Shown piece by piece: positions 41,400 to 51,177 of a stretch of 64,000 bases of DNA; the stretch's first letter is position 1; every line of letters begins with the position of its first letter. The notes under the pieces were generated by a model, which was given only the letters and a program-made list of their open reading frames with translations, ran no database searches and was not told the DNA's origin. The position numbers and the translations under genes were made by a program. Source of the DNA: Gammaproteobacteria bacterium (GTDB taxonomy: Bacteria; Pseudomonadota; Gammaproteobacteria; Xanthomonadales; Wenzhouxiangellaceae); NCBI GenBank assembly GCA_003565625.1, contig PXBD01000069.1, positions 1 to 64,000 of the forward strand. The letters run 5' to 3'.

Positions 41400-43946
41400 C
41401 TATTCGGACAGGAAGTCCAGTAACTCGGCGGCCGGCATCGGGCGCCCGATCAGGTAGCCCTGGAACTCGTCGCAGCCCTGCGCGAGCAGGAATTCATGCT
41501 GGGCTTGCGTCTCCACCCCTTCGGCGATGGTGCCGATGCGCAGGGCCCGCCCCATGGCCAGCACCGCGCACACGATGGCGGCATCGTCGCCGTCGCTGGT
41601 GATGTCACGGACGAAGCTTTGGTCGACTTTGATCTTTGCGATCGGCAGATGTTTCAGATAGTTCAGCGACGAATAGCCGGTGCCGAAATCGTCCAGGGCG
41701 AAAGACACGCCCAGATTGCTCAGTTCATGCATGCGATCGGCGATCCCGTCGATATCTTCGAGGACGACATGCTCGGTCACTTCCAGCACCAGGTGGCGGG
41801 GATTGATGCCGTGATGCTCGATCGTCGAGCGCACCCGCTGGACAAAATCGGGCTGGTGGAACTGGCGCGCGCTGACGTTGACGGCAACCTGCCAGTTCCG
41901 GGCCTGCGGGTGCTCTGACCAGGCGCTGAGCGTTGCACAGGCAGCATCGAGCACCCATTGCCCGATGTCCACGATCAGTCCGGTCTCCTCGGCCAGCGGA
42001 ATAAACTGCATGGGCGGGATCAGGCCCTGCCTGGGGTCACGCCAGCGCACCAGGGCTTCGACGCCGACCCAGCGCCGCTCGCGGTCGACCTGGGGCTGGA
42101 AGTGCAGTTCGAACTCGTCGCGAACCAGGGCCTGGCGAAGGGCCTGCTCAAGCGCGCCGCGCCGCTCGAGCAGCGCCTGCATTTCCGGATCGAAAAAGCG
42201 GAAGCTATTGCGGCCCTCGTTCTTGGCCTGATACATCGCCACGTCGGCCTGGCGCAGCAAGGCCTCACGATCTGCCGCCTCGCCCAGAAACAGGGTGACG
42301 CCAATGCTGGCGGTCATTTCTATCGGGGCTGCGTCGGGGCTGAGCATGCACGGCGGAGCGAGTGCAGACCGGATTTTTGCGGCAATGGCTTCGGCTTGCT
42401 GAGCGGCTCGTTCCTGGTCGGTGGCGAGATCCTCGGCCAGCAGCACGAACTCATCCCCCCCGAGCCGGGCCAGGGTATCGCTGCGGCGGGTGATGGAGCG
42501 GAGGCGCTCGGCGGCTTTCCGGAGTAGCTCATCGCCATGCTTGTGTCCGAGCAGGTCATTGATTTTCTTGAAATGATCCAGGTCGAGCAGAAACACAGCC
42601 CCCCACTGCGCCGACCGATCGCTGGCCGCCAGGGCCTGGCCGAGGCGCTCCAGAGCCTGGCGGCGATTGGCCAGCCCGGTCAGTGGGTCGGAATAGGCCA
42701 GGCGCTGAATTTCCGCCTCGGCCTGCTTGCGCGCACCGATATCGCGGACAGACACACGCCGTCCCTGGTAATCGTCACCATCCATGATTGGCCGACAGCT
42801 GTGTTCGACCCAGCGAGTGGATCCGTCGCGGTGAACCACGCGCATTTCGACCCGGGCTTCCTGCTGACTGTCGCCGCCGTGCAGGTGACTTGCCAGGCGT
42901 CGATCCTACAGGTAACGATCGTCCGGATGCACTATCTCGTCGATCAGTTCCGGTCTGGCGGCCAGTTCGGCCGCGCTGTATCCGGTCAGTTGCTCGACCG
43001 ATGGTGAAGAATAGTGGAAGCTGCCATCGGGCCGGATCCAGTATTCCCAGTCACGCGTGCCGTCGACCATGGTCTGGAATTTCTGCTCATTTTCCTGCAG
43101 CTGGCGTTTGTTCCGGCTCAGGGCGGCCCCCATGCGGTTGAACGTTTCGCCGATGGTGCGGAACTCTCCATGCAGGCGGTCGATGCGATGGTCCAGTTGT
43201 CCGTGCCCGACCTGATTCATGCCCTGCTCGAGCACGCTCAACGGTCGCGTGACAAAGCGCCGGATGATCCAGGCCACGCTGGCCCAGAGAATCATCAGCA
43301 GCGTAAGCCCCCAGCCCAACTGGAAGACGAAGGCCTGCTGGACCCGGTCCTCGATCTTCGAGGCCGGGATCTTGATGCTGAGAATGCCGCGTAAATCACC
43401 GAGGGCGAAGTCATAGGCGGTGTCGTAGGCCGAGCGGATGGCCTCCGGGGCGTCAGCCTGGGCGCCGTGGCACTGCAGGCAGTAAGGCTCGATCCAGATC
43501 GGCTGGGCGTAGTGGTAATGGTGTGTACCGTTCTGCCCGCGAAAGGCGGTAAAGCGACGTTCCTCTTCGGGATGGGCGCGAAAGTACTCGATCGCGTGCA
43601 TCTCGATGGCATCGGCCTGCTGCTCGGGGTTGCGCGGGTCATCCGAGACGTTGTTGAACGACAGTCCGCTGCCGTCCCAGTGGTGAAAATCCGCCGAGAT
43701 CCGGTTCATGGCGTGGGCCGGCAAAAAACCGATGGTCTGCGCGGTCAGCTCGACGCCGCTGTCGATGAACTGGTGGTGGTAGATGCGACGGGTGGCCATC
43801 AGCACGTTGCGAATCTGTTCGGCCCGCTGAAGCAGATCGTCCTCGGCCAGCTGATGTTGTCTTTGATACAGGCCGTACTGAATCAGACCCATGCCGGCAG
43901 ACAGGATCAGAAAGATGATCAGCAGCAGCTTGCGTTCCAGCGTCAT
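41400..43946 (-). pseudogene. Haem-sensor HAMP-PAS-GGDEF-EAL gene interrupted by an in-frame TAG
   Basis: One long gene split by a single amber codon at 42906-42908; the frame is otherwise continuous. Start ATG 43946 (MTLERKLLLIIFL). Domains: membrane helix, periplasmic DUF3365/Tll0287-like sensor with a haem-attachment motif (YCLQCHG near 180), second helix (WGLTLLMILWASVAWII), HAMP, PAS (broken after HPDDRYL and resuming DRRLASHLHGGD), GGDEF and EAL. Catalytic parts are intact: RRSD I-site and RLGGDEFVLL; VEALVRW, NVSARQF, DDFGTGYSS, AEGVETQ. Without read-through the first part is a sensor lacking output; ATG 42845 could start a soluble GGDEF-EAL protein. It may be a recent nonsense mutation or a base error. 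Confidence 0.88.
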
Positions 43947-44116
43947 AATCTGGTGGTCGTTCCTCGCAGCCAGGCACCGATGGTCTTGCGCGGCAGCGGA
44001 AAATAGCCGTTGATGACGGTCGGGGCCCTGCAAGGGGTCATTTTTTTGCGTCCGGCTCCCATTTTGGCGAAAACTACGGACATTGATAGTACTGCAGATG
44101 GTTTAGTCTCGTAGGC

Positions 44117-45988
44117 ATGGAAGTCGAACAGCTGGACATTCGCGAGCATCTGCGCCGTCATCCGCCTTTTACCTTTCTTGATGAGGACCGGCTCAATCAG
44201 GTATCGGGTTCGGTCGAGATCGCCTATTTTCGCGCCGGGAGCGATATCGTGGTGCTCGGCCAGGAGGTCGCCGATCTGCACTACATCCGCCAGGGCTCGG
44301 TCGAGATGTTTCGGCGCAGCGGTGAGTTCTACAACCGCCTCGGTGAGGGCGACATCTTTGGCCAGATCAGCCTGATCAGCGGCCGCCCGGCCCGGTTTCC
44401 GGTCCGCGCGCTGGAAGACACGCTGATTTATTTCATCCCCGGCAGCCAGTTTCGCGCGCTCTACAACGAACTCGAAGAGTTTGCCGACTTTGTCGAAGTC
44501 GAGGATCGTACGCGCCTGCGCCAGGCCGGTGCACGCAGTCGCGAAGGGACGGAAATGCTGGCCACGCGGGTCGGTCGCCTGGTGCAGCGCTCGCCGGTGA
44601 TGATGAATGCCTCGGGCACGGTCCTGGAGGCGGCCCGCGCCATGACCGAGCAGGGCGTGGCCTCGATTCTGGCCTGCGCCGACGGTTGCGACCCGGACCA
44701 CCCGCAGCTGGTCGGCATCGTCACCGACAGCGATTTGCGCGGTCGATTGATCGCCGCCGGGCTGCCCTACGACACGCCCATCAGCGCGGTGATGTCGGAG
44801 GCGCTGATCACCGTCGAGGCCGACGATTACCTGTTTTCGGCCATGATGGCCATGCTACGCCATAATGTTCATCACCTGCCGGTGATGCAGCGCCTGCGCC
44901 CGATCGGGGTCATTGACCTGGCCGACGTGGCCGGCCACGGGACGCGCAACAGCCTGTACCTGGTTCGCAACATCCACGACCAGCCGGATCTCGACGGGCT
45001 CAAGAGCCTGCTGCCGGACGTTCGCGGCAGTTTCCTGCGCATGGTCGGCGAGGGCGCAACCGCCAACATGATCGGTAGCGCCGTGGCCATGATCGGGCGC
45101 AGCTTCAAACAGCGCCTGCTGGAGCTGGCCGAGGAGCGGCTGGGGCCGCCGCCGGTGCCGTATTGTCTGCTGGCGCTGGGCTCAATGGCGCGCGACGAGC
45201 AATCCATGCTCACCGATCAGGACAATGCCCTGATTCTCGACGATGCGTTCGATCGCAGCCAGCACGATGCCTATTTTCGCTCCCTGGCGGAGTTCCTGTG
45301 CGATGGTCTGGCCGAGCTTGGCTACACCTACTGCAAGGGCGACATCATGGCCACCAACGCCGACCTGCGCCAGCCGCTGGCGGTTTGGAAGGAACGTTTT
45401 GCCGGCTGGATCGCCCGGCCTGATCGGCCTGCCCTGCTCAACAGCTCCATCTTTTTCGACCTCGACGGCGTCCATGGCGAGACGCGCCTGGCCGATACCC
45501 TCAAGCAGTGGATCGCCGAGCAGGCCAGCCGCGCGCCAGCCTTTCTCGGTTGCCTGGCCCACAACGCCCAAACGCGAACGCCGCCGCTCGGGTTTTTCCG
45601 CGATTTCGTCCTTGAAAAAAGCGGTCGGTACCAGGATTCGCTGGATCTGAAGCGCCGCGGCACGGCCCCCATGGTCGATGTCATTCGCGTCCACGCCCTG
45701 GCCAGCGCGTCGGTCGCCCAGAACTCGTTTCGCCGCCTCGATGATGTTGCCGCCGCCGGCTTTCTGACCAACAGCATGGTTGCCGACCTGCGCGATGCGC
45801 TGGAATTTCTTGCCGGTACCCAGTACCGCCATCAGGCCTTCAACCTCGAGCAGGGCCTGGCGCCGGACAACAAACTCAACCCGGTCACGCTGGAAGCCTT
45901 CGATCGGCGCAACCTCAAGGACGCCTTCCGCGTGCTGAGTAACGCCCAGCGTTTCCTGCGGATGCGCTACCGGGTCGTACAGGTCTGA
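44117..45988 (+). CDS. Signalling protein: cNMP-binding, CBS pair, DUF294 nucleotidyltransferase
   Basis: Cytoplasmic protein of 623 residues. Domain order: cyclic-nucleotide-binding-like domain (about 20-135; GEGDIFGQISLISGRPARFP), two CBS domains that bind adenine nucleotides (about 155-285), a DUF294 nucleotidyltransferase with LALGSMARDEQSMLTDQDNA near 352 (GS-x-AR-x-E...D-x-D as in GlnD), and DUF294_C to the end. The group resembles PII-uridylyltransferase-like proteins and often sits near acetate permeases. It is three bases from an exonuclease gene that in turn overlaps a protein kinase gene. Its target for nucleotidylation is unknown. Confidence 0.9.
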   Translation: MEVEQLDIREHLRRHPPFTFLDEDRLNQVSGSVEIAYFRAGSDIVVLGQEVADLHYIRQGSVEMFRRSGEFYNRLGEGDIFGQISLISGRPARFPVRALEDTLIYFIPGSQFRALYNELEEFADFVEVEDRTRLRQAGARSREGTEMLATRVGRLVQRSPVMMNASGTVLEAARAMTEQGVASILACADGCDPDHPQLVGIVTDSDLRGRLIAAGLPYDTPISAVMSEALITVEADDYLFSAMMAMLRHNVHHLPVMQRLRPIGVIDLADVAGHGTRNSLYLVRNIHDQPDLDGLKSLLPDVRGSFLRMVGEGATANMIGSAVAMIGRSFKQRLLELAEERLGPPPVPYCLLALGSMARDEQSMLTDQDNALILDDAFDRSQHDAYFRSLAEFLCDGLAELGYTYCKGDIMATNADLRQPLAVWKERFAGWIARPDRPALLNSSIFFDLDGVHGETRLADTLKQWIAEQASRAPAFLGCLAHNAQTRTPPLGFFRDFVLEKSGRYQDSLDLKRRGTAPMVDVIRVHALASASVAQNSFRRLDDVAAAGFLTNSMVADLRDALEFLAGTQYRHQAFNLEQGLAPDNKLNPVTLEAFDRRNLKDAFRVLSNAQRFLRMRYRVVQV

Positions 45989-45991
45989 AGC

Positions 45992-46726
45992 GTGCTGGCG
46001 GCAGGCCGAGCAAAGACCGGGCAGCCGACAGACTGGCCGGGGCGGATGAAGGAACGGGAGGCAGCGACCAGCGTGCCCATGCTGGCCAACTATTTCCGCA
46101 GCGGAGTGCCTGACCCGGCAACACCGTTATCCGAAGTCGAGTTCGTTGCCCTGGACCTGGAAACCACTGGCCTGGAACCGCGCCAGAGCGGCATTGTCAG
46201 CGTCGGCCTGGTGCCGTTCACGTTGCGCCGGATTCGCGTGGCCGGGGCGGGGTACTGGGTGGTGCGCCCGCGCCGGACTCTCGACGAGGCGTCCGTGCTG
46301 ATCCACCGGATCACGCACGAGGGACTGGCTGCCGCGCCCCGGTTTTCGGCTGTGCTGCCCGAACTGTTGCAGGCCCTGGCCGGACGCGTGGTGGTGGTTC
46401 ACTATCGCCACATCGAGCGGCCGTTCCTCGATCAGGCCTGCCGGCGCTGGTTCGGCGAAGGTATCGAGTTTCCGCTGATCGATACGATGGCCCTCGAGGG
46501 CTGGATGCTGCGCCGCGGGCGCACCCGCCTGCAGCGCCTGGCCGACCGGCTCGGCTGGCGGCGCCGGGCCTCGCTGCGCCTGGGAACTTGCCGGGAGCGT
46601 TATCACCTGCCGGCTTACGGAGCCCATCACGCCATGACCGATGCCCTGGCCACGGCCGAGTTGTTCCAGGCCCAGGTGGCCTGGCACCTGTCGCCGGACT
46701 GGCGCCTGGAGCAGCTGTGGCTGTAG
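45992..46726 (+). CDS. DnaQ-like 3'-5' exonuclease (DEDDh)
   Basis: Exonuclease of up to 244 residues with the DEDDh fold of DNA polymerase III epsilon. Exo I is ALDLETTGLEPRQSG near 53 (Asp, Glu), Exo II lies at VVVHYRHIERPFLD near 135, and Exo III is HHAMTDALATAELF near 212 with the catalytic His and Asp. GTG 45992 is the longest start; ATG 46046, after a G-rich stretch, is a good alternative. It follows the DUF294 gene by three bases, a pairing seen in many gammaproteobacteria, and its last 10 bases overlap the kinase gene. It is not the replicative epsilon, which lacks this context. Confidence 0.88.
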   Translation: MLAAGRAKTGQPTDWPGRMKEREAATSVPMLANYFRSGVPDPATPLSEVEFVALDLETTGLEPRQSGIVSVGLVPFTLRRIRVAGAGYWVVRPRRTLDEASVLIHRITHEGLAAAPRFSAVLPELLQALAGRVVVVHYRHIERPFLDQACRRWFGEGIEFPLIDTMALEGWMLRRGRTRLQRLADRLGWRRRASLRLGTCRERYHLPAYGAHHAMTDALATAELFQAQVAWHLSPDWRLEQLWL

Positions 46727-49302
46727 AACGCACATCACTGGCGCGCCTGACCCCGGCCCGGCGGCGGGTGCTGGATCGCGCCTTCGCCTGGCTGACCGAA
46801 CAGCCGCCGGCCGAACGCGCTCGCCAGCTGCAGGCCTGTTGCCAGCGTTGCCCGCGGGCCGGGGCCTGGCTGACTCGCCTGGTTACCGCGCTGGATCAGT
46901 CCGACGAGCACTGGCAGGCACCGCTGGGGCGTCTTGCCGAAGCGGTTTCGCGCCAGTCCCCGACGACCGAACATGAATTGCCCGGGGGCACCCGGCTGGG
47001 TCCGTGGGAGATCATTGAACCGGTCGGCAGCGGCGGCATGGGAGTGGTCTACCGGGTAGCGCGCGCGGACGGAGCTTTCGAAATGACGGCGGCCGCCAAG
47101 CTGATCCGGATGCGCCGCGACAGCCGTCTGGAGGTCCGTCTGGCGATCGAGCGTCAGCTGCTGGCCCGGCTCGACCACCCCAGTATCGCCCGTATCGTGG
47201 ACGGCGGAACCGGCCCGGATGGCGAGCCGTACCTGATCATGGAGTGGGTGCCGGGCAAGGATCTGACCGGCTGCGCCGCGGATTTGAACCTGGCCCAACG
47301 GCTCGATCTGTTTGCCGATATCGCGGCCGCGGTCGCCCACGCCCATCAGCGCAGCGTCGTCCACGGGGACATCAAGCCGGCCAATGTGCGACTCGGGGCC
47401 GATGGCCGCGTCCGGCTGCTGGATTTCGGTGTCGCCCGACTGGTGCTCGACGAAGCCGGGGGCGAGGGCGAGGCGCTGATCGCGCTGACCCCCCAGTTTG
47501 CCGCCCCGGAGCAGCTGGACGGCCAGCCGGCCTCGACCCAGACCGACGTCTGGTCGCTCGGAGCGCTGCTGGCCTGGCTGCTGCTGGAGGATCGATTTGC
47601 GCGCGAACTGCTGGCCGATCCAACCGGCCTTGGCCTGGCGCTGAAGGGGCGGGTGCGCTACCCGGGTGACCTCGCGGCGATCATCACCACGGCCTGCGCC
47701 CATCAGCCGGAAGCGCGCTATGGCGGTGTCGGTGAGTTGATCGAGGATCTCGCTCGCCACCGTCGTCTCGAGCCGGTTCAGGCCCGCACTCCGACCCGGA
47801 GGTACCTGCTCGACCGCTTCATTCGCCGCAATCCGGTTGCCGTCAGCCTTGGCGGTTTGTCGGCTCTGCTGCTGCTGGCCGGGCTGGTTGGTACTGCCTG
47901 GCAGGCGCATCTGGCGGGTCTGGAACGCGACCGGGCCGAACTGCAGCGCGACCGGGCCGAGTTGCAGGCGGCCACGACCGCGCGCGTGAGCGAGTTCGTG
48001 GTCGGATTGTTCGAGCAGGCCGATCCCTTCCGCAGCGCCGGCGCGGAACTGAGCGCGCGCGATCTGCTGCGCCAGGGCCGCGAGCGGATTGCGATGCTGG
48101 ATGAGGCGCCGCAGGTGCAGGGAGAAATGCACCAGGTACTGGCCAGAGTGCATCGCTCGCTGGCCGAACATGACATCGCCTACGAGTTGTCGAAGCGGGC
48201 CCTGGACTTGTTGCAGGCACGGCAACCGGCCGACCCGGCCCGCCTGGCCTCGGCCTGGACGGTGCACGGCGGCACCCTGGCCTCACTGGGCCGCTACGAG
48301 GAGGCAGAGCAGGCCCATCGAAGGGCCCTGGAATTGACCGATCCGGACAACTTGCTGGCGGTTGCCGAACGCCTCAACAACCTCGGCCTGGCCGCTTTTT
48401 CGCTCGGTCGATTGGGCGAGGCAGAGAGCCTGCTGGAAACCGCCCTGGGGCTGCGTCGGGCCGAGATTCCCACCAGCGCCGAAACGGCCGCTTCGCTGAA
48501 CAATCTGGCCCTGGTGCTGGCCGCCCAGGACCGCCTGCTCGAGGCCGAGCCGCTCTACCAGGCCGCTCTTGAACTGCGTGAATCGGTGCTTGGCGAGGAG
48601 CACCCGGCGACCACCTATTCACTGACCAACCTGGCCACTTTGCTGGTTCGGCTGGATCGCCTGGCCGAGGCCGAAGCCGCCTATTTGCGCGCGCTGGAAC
48701 TGCGTCGGGCCGTGTTCGGTGACGATCACCCTGCAGTGGCCAGCGTGCTGTACCAGATTGGCTGGCTGCAGTCGCGCCAAGGTCGCCTGGTGCCGGCGCG
48801 CGCTTACCTGGAGGAGGCCCTGACCATTCGCCAACGGGTGCTGGGCTTCGACCACCCATCCACCGCGGTCATCCTCAACGCAGCGGCCGTGGTTGCGCGC
48901 GACCTGGGCGAGTTTGCGCAGGCCGAGGACTGGCTGCAGGAAGCGCTGGCCATCTACCGCACGGTCTATGGGGACTCGCACCATGATATCGCCCTGGTGC
49001 TGACCAACCTGGGCCAGCTGCGGCTGGCTGCGGGCGCTGCCGACCAGGCCGAGCGCTTGCTGCAGCAGGCCCTGGCGATGAATCGTATGGAACTGGGTCC
49101 GCTCCATCGCCACGTGGCCGACAACCTGCGCAGCCTGGCCGAAGTAGCGATGGCAGCCGGCCGGCCTGAGCAGGCGGCCGAGTATCTTGCCGACGCCGAC
49201 GAGGTGCTCGACCGGCTCGACCTGCCGGTCGAGCATCCGGACCGAATGGCCGTGCGTGAGCTGACCGCGCGCCTGGCCCACCAGGCGCTGCCGGTCCCGT
49301 AG
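46717..49302 (+). CDS. Membrane Ser/Thr protein kinase with TPR sensor domain
   Basis: Eukaryotic-type kinase of 861 residues. GTG 46717 is chosen: GGAG lies five bases upstream and the start overlaps the exonuclease stop. Domains: N-terminal region of about 85 residues, kinase (about 88-345) with GSGGMGVVY loop, AAAKLI Lys, HGDIKPANV catalytic loop, LLDFGVARL and FAAPEQLDG, all key residues present; one helix (SLGGLSALLLLAGLVGTAW, about 372-390); a coiled segment with a repeated RDRAELQ unit; then about ten TPR repeats to the end, rich in SLNNLALVLAAQ-type helices. The TPR part should be periplasmic and bind proteins. The type is frequent in Xanthomonadales-like genomes. Confidence 0.91.
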   Translation: MAVERTSLARLTPARRRVLDRAFAWLTEQPPAERARQLQACCQRCPRAGAWLTRLVTALDQSDEHWQAPLGRLAEAVSRQSPTTEHELPGGTRLGPWEIIEPVGSGGMGVVYRVARADGAFEMTAAAKLIRMRRDSRLEVRLAIERQLLARLDHPSIARIVDGGTGPDGEPYLIMEWVPGKDLTGCAADLNLAQRLDLFADIAAAVAHAHQRSVVHGDIKPANVRLGADGRVRLLDFGVARLVLDEAGGEGEALIALTPQFAAPEQLDGQPASTQTDVWSLGALLAWLLLEDRFARELLADPTGLGLALKGRVRYPGDLAAIITTACAHQPEARYGGVGELIEDLARHRRLEPVQARTPTRRYLLDRFIRRNPVAVSLGGLSALLLLAGLVGTAWQAHLAGLERDRAELQRDRAELQAATTARVSEFVVGLFEQADPFRSAGAELSARDLLRQGRERIAMLDEAPQVQGEMHQVLARVHRSLAEHDIAYELSKRALDLLQARQPADPARLASAWTVHGGTLASLGRYEEAEQAHRRALELTDPDNLLAVAERLNNLGLAAFSLGRLGEAESLLETALGLRRAEIPTSAETAASLNNLALVLAAQDRLLEAEPLYQAALELRESVLGEEHPATTYSLTNLATLLVRLDRLAEAEAAYLRALELRRAVFGDDHPAVASVLYQIGWLQSRQGRLVPARAYLEEALTIRQRVLGFDHPSTAVILNAAAVVARDLGEFAQAEDWLQEALAIYRTVYGDSHHDIALVLTNLGQLRLAAGAADQAERLLQQALAMNRMELGPLHRHVADNLRSLAEVAMAAGRPEQAAEYLADADEVLDRLDLPVEHPDRMAVRELTARLAHQALPVP

Positions 49303-49311
49303 AAGCGCTGC

Positions 49312-51108
49312 CTAAAAGGACTCGTCGGCGAAGTCCATCAGGGGCCCGGCACCGGCCCGGACCTTGGCCGCCAGCGATCCGGTTTCCGGCAGCATGCGGG
49401 TCATGAAGAAGCGCGCGGTATCGAGCTTGGCCTGGTAGAAAGCCGCCTTGCCGGCGCCTTCGTCCAGGCGCTGGCGGGCGATGGCCGCCATCTTCGCCCA
49501 CATGAACGCCATCGCGGTCAGAGCAAACAGCCGCAAATAATCGGTGCCGGCCGCACCGGCCTCGAGCGGGTCGCGGCTCATCTGCTGGTAGACCCAGGCG
49601 GTGGTGTCCTGGAGCAGCTGGGCTGAGTCTTTCAGCGGGGTCAAGAACTCGGCCAGATCGGCCTGGCCATCGTGCTCGGCGATGAAACCCATGACCGGGG
49701 TGAAGAAGGCCTTGAGGTTCTCGCCGTTGTTGGCGACCAGCTTGCGGCCGACCAGGTCCAGGGCCTGAATGCCGTTGGTGCCTTCATAGATCTGGGTGAT
49801 GCGCACGTCGCGGGCGAACTGCTCCACCCCGGTATCGCGCACATAGCCGGCGCCGCCGTGAACCTGCATGCCGAGGTTGGCCACCTCCGAGCCCAGGTCG
49901 GTGAAGTAGGCCTTGATGATCGGCGTCATCAGCGCCACCCAGTACCCGGCCTGGCGGCGCACGGCCGCGTCCGGGTGATGCAGTTCCAGCTCCAGCTGCA
50001 CGCCGGTATACAAGCCCAGGGCGCGCGCGCCTTCAATCGAGGCGCGCGCAATCAACAGCATCTTGCGCACGTCCGGATGAACCAGGATGGGGTCGGCCGG
50101 CTGATCGGGGAACTTCGGGCCGGCCAGGCTGCGCCCCTGCAAACGCTCGCGCGCGAAGGTCACGGCGGCCTGGTAGGCGGCCGAAGCCATGCCCAGGCCC
50201 TGGATGCCGGTGACCAGGCGGGCGGCGTTCATCATGGTAAACATCGCCGCCAGGCCGCGCCCTTCCTCACCGATCAGAAACCCGCTGGCGCTGGTGTATT
50301 CCATCTCGCAGGTGGCCGAAGCCTTGATCCCCATCTTCTTTTCCAGCCCGACGCACCTGACGCCGTTGCGCTCCCCCAGGCTGCCGTCGGCGTTGACCAG
50401 GAACTTGGGCACCAGAAACAGGCTGATGCCGCGCGTGCCGGCCGGCGCGTCCGGGGTCCGGGCCAGGACCAGATGGATGATGTTTTCAACCATGTCATGT
50501 TCACCGGCCGAGATCCAGATCTTCTTGCCGGTGATGCGGTAACTGCCGTCATCGGCGCGCTCGGCGCGGGTCCGCAACAGCCCCAGGTCGGTGCCGCAGT
50601 GGGGCTCGGTCAGGTTCATGGTGCCGCCCCACTCACCGCTGACCATCTTCGGCAAATACGTGGCCTTTTGCTCGTCGGTGCCGTGATGGTGAATCACCTC
50701 ATAGGCGCCGAGGGTCAGGCCGGGGTAGGCGGCGAACGAGGCGTTGGCCGCGTTGATCATTTCCGACAGGGCCAGGCCGATGAAGTTGGGCAGGCCCTGG
50801 CCGCCGAAGTCAGGGTCGGCAATCAGACCGGTCCAGCCGCCTTCGCGGTAGTCCCGGTAGGCATCCGCAAACCCGTCGGGCATGATCACCTCGGCGCTGG
50901 CTTCGTCGAGACGACAGCCGATCTCGTCACCGACCGCATTGAGCGGCTGGAGGATGTTTTCGGCCACCTTGGCCGCCTCGCTCAGAACGGCTTCGACCAC
51001 ATCGGGCGAGGCCTCGGCCATGGACGCCAGATCGGCACAGCCGTCCAAGTCAAGAAATTCGTTGTAGAGGAAGTCGAAGTCTTCGAGCGGGGCCTTGTAG
51101 GAGGGCAT
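49312..51108 (-). CDS. Acyl-CoA dehydrogenase (DmdC/FadE-like long form)
   Basis: FAD acyl-CoA dehydrogenase of 598 residues, the long form that includes 3-methylmercaptopropionyl-CoA dehydrogenase DmdC and some fatty acyl-CoA dehydrogenases. The N-terminus MPSYKAPLEDFDFLYNEFLD is typical. Marks: MNLTEPHCGTDLGLLRTRA near 165 (FAD/substrate loop), ITGKKIWISAGEHDM, LGMQVHGGAGYVRDTGVEQF near 425 with the probable catalytic Glu region, and RDVRITQIYEGTNGIQALDL. Beta-oxidation of long- or medium-chain acyl-CoA is more likely than DMSP use, since no other dmd gene is near. Monocistronic. Confidence 0.92.
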   Translation of the reverse strand: MPSYKAPLEDFDFLYNEFLDLDGCADLASMAEASPDVVEAVLSEAAKVAENILQPLNAVGDEIGCRLDEASAEVIMPDGFADAYRDYREGGWTGLIADPDFGGQGLPNFIGLALSEMINAANASFAAYPGLTLGAYEVIHHHGTDEQKATYLPKMVSGEWGGTMNLTEPHCGTDLGLLRTRAERADDGSYRITGKKIWISAGEHDMVENIIHLVLARTPDAPAGTRGISLFLVPKFLVNADGSLGERNGVRCVGLEKKMGIKASATCEMEYTSASGFLIGEEGRGLAAMFTMMNAARLVTGIQGLGMASAAYQAAVTFARERLQGRSLAGPKFPDQPADPILVHPDVRKMLLIARASIEGARALGLYTGVQLELELHHPDAAVRRQAGYWVALMTPIIKAYFTDLGSEVANLGMQVHGGAGYVRDTGVEQFARDVRITQIYEGTNGIQALDLVGRKLVANNGENLKAFFTPVMGFIAEHDGQADLAEFLTPLKDSAQLLQDTTAWVYQQMSRDPLEAGAAGTDYLRLFALTAMAFMWAKMAAIARQRLDEGAGKAAFYQAKLDTARFFMTRMLPETGSLAAKVRAGAGPLMDFADESF

Positions 51109-51177
51109 GCGGCAGTCCAGGTGCGAAAGGCGGCGAGATTACCATACGCCGGCGTATGCGAACGTGCGGGGTTGCCC

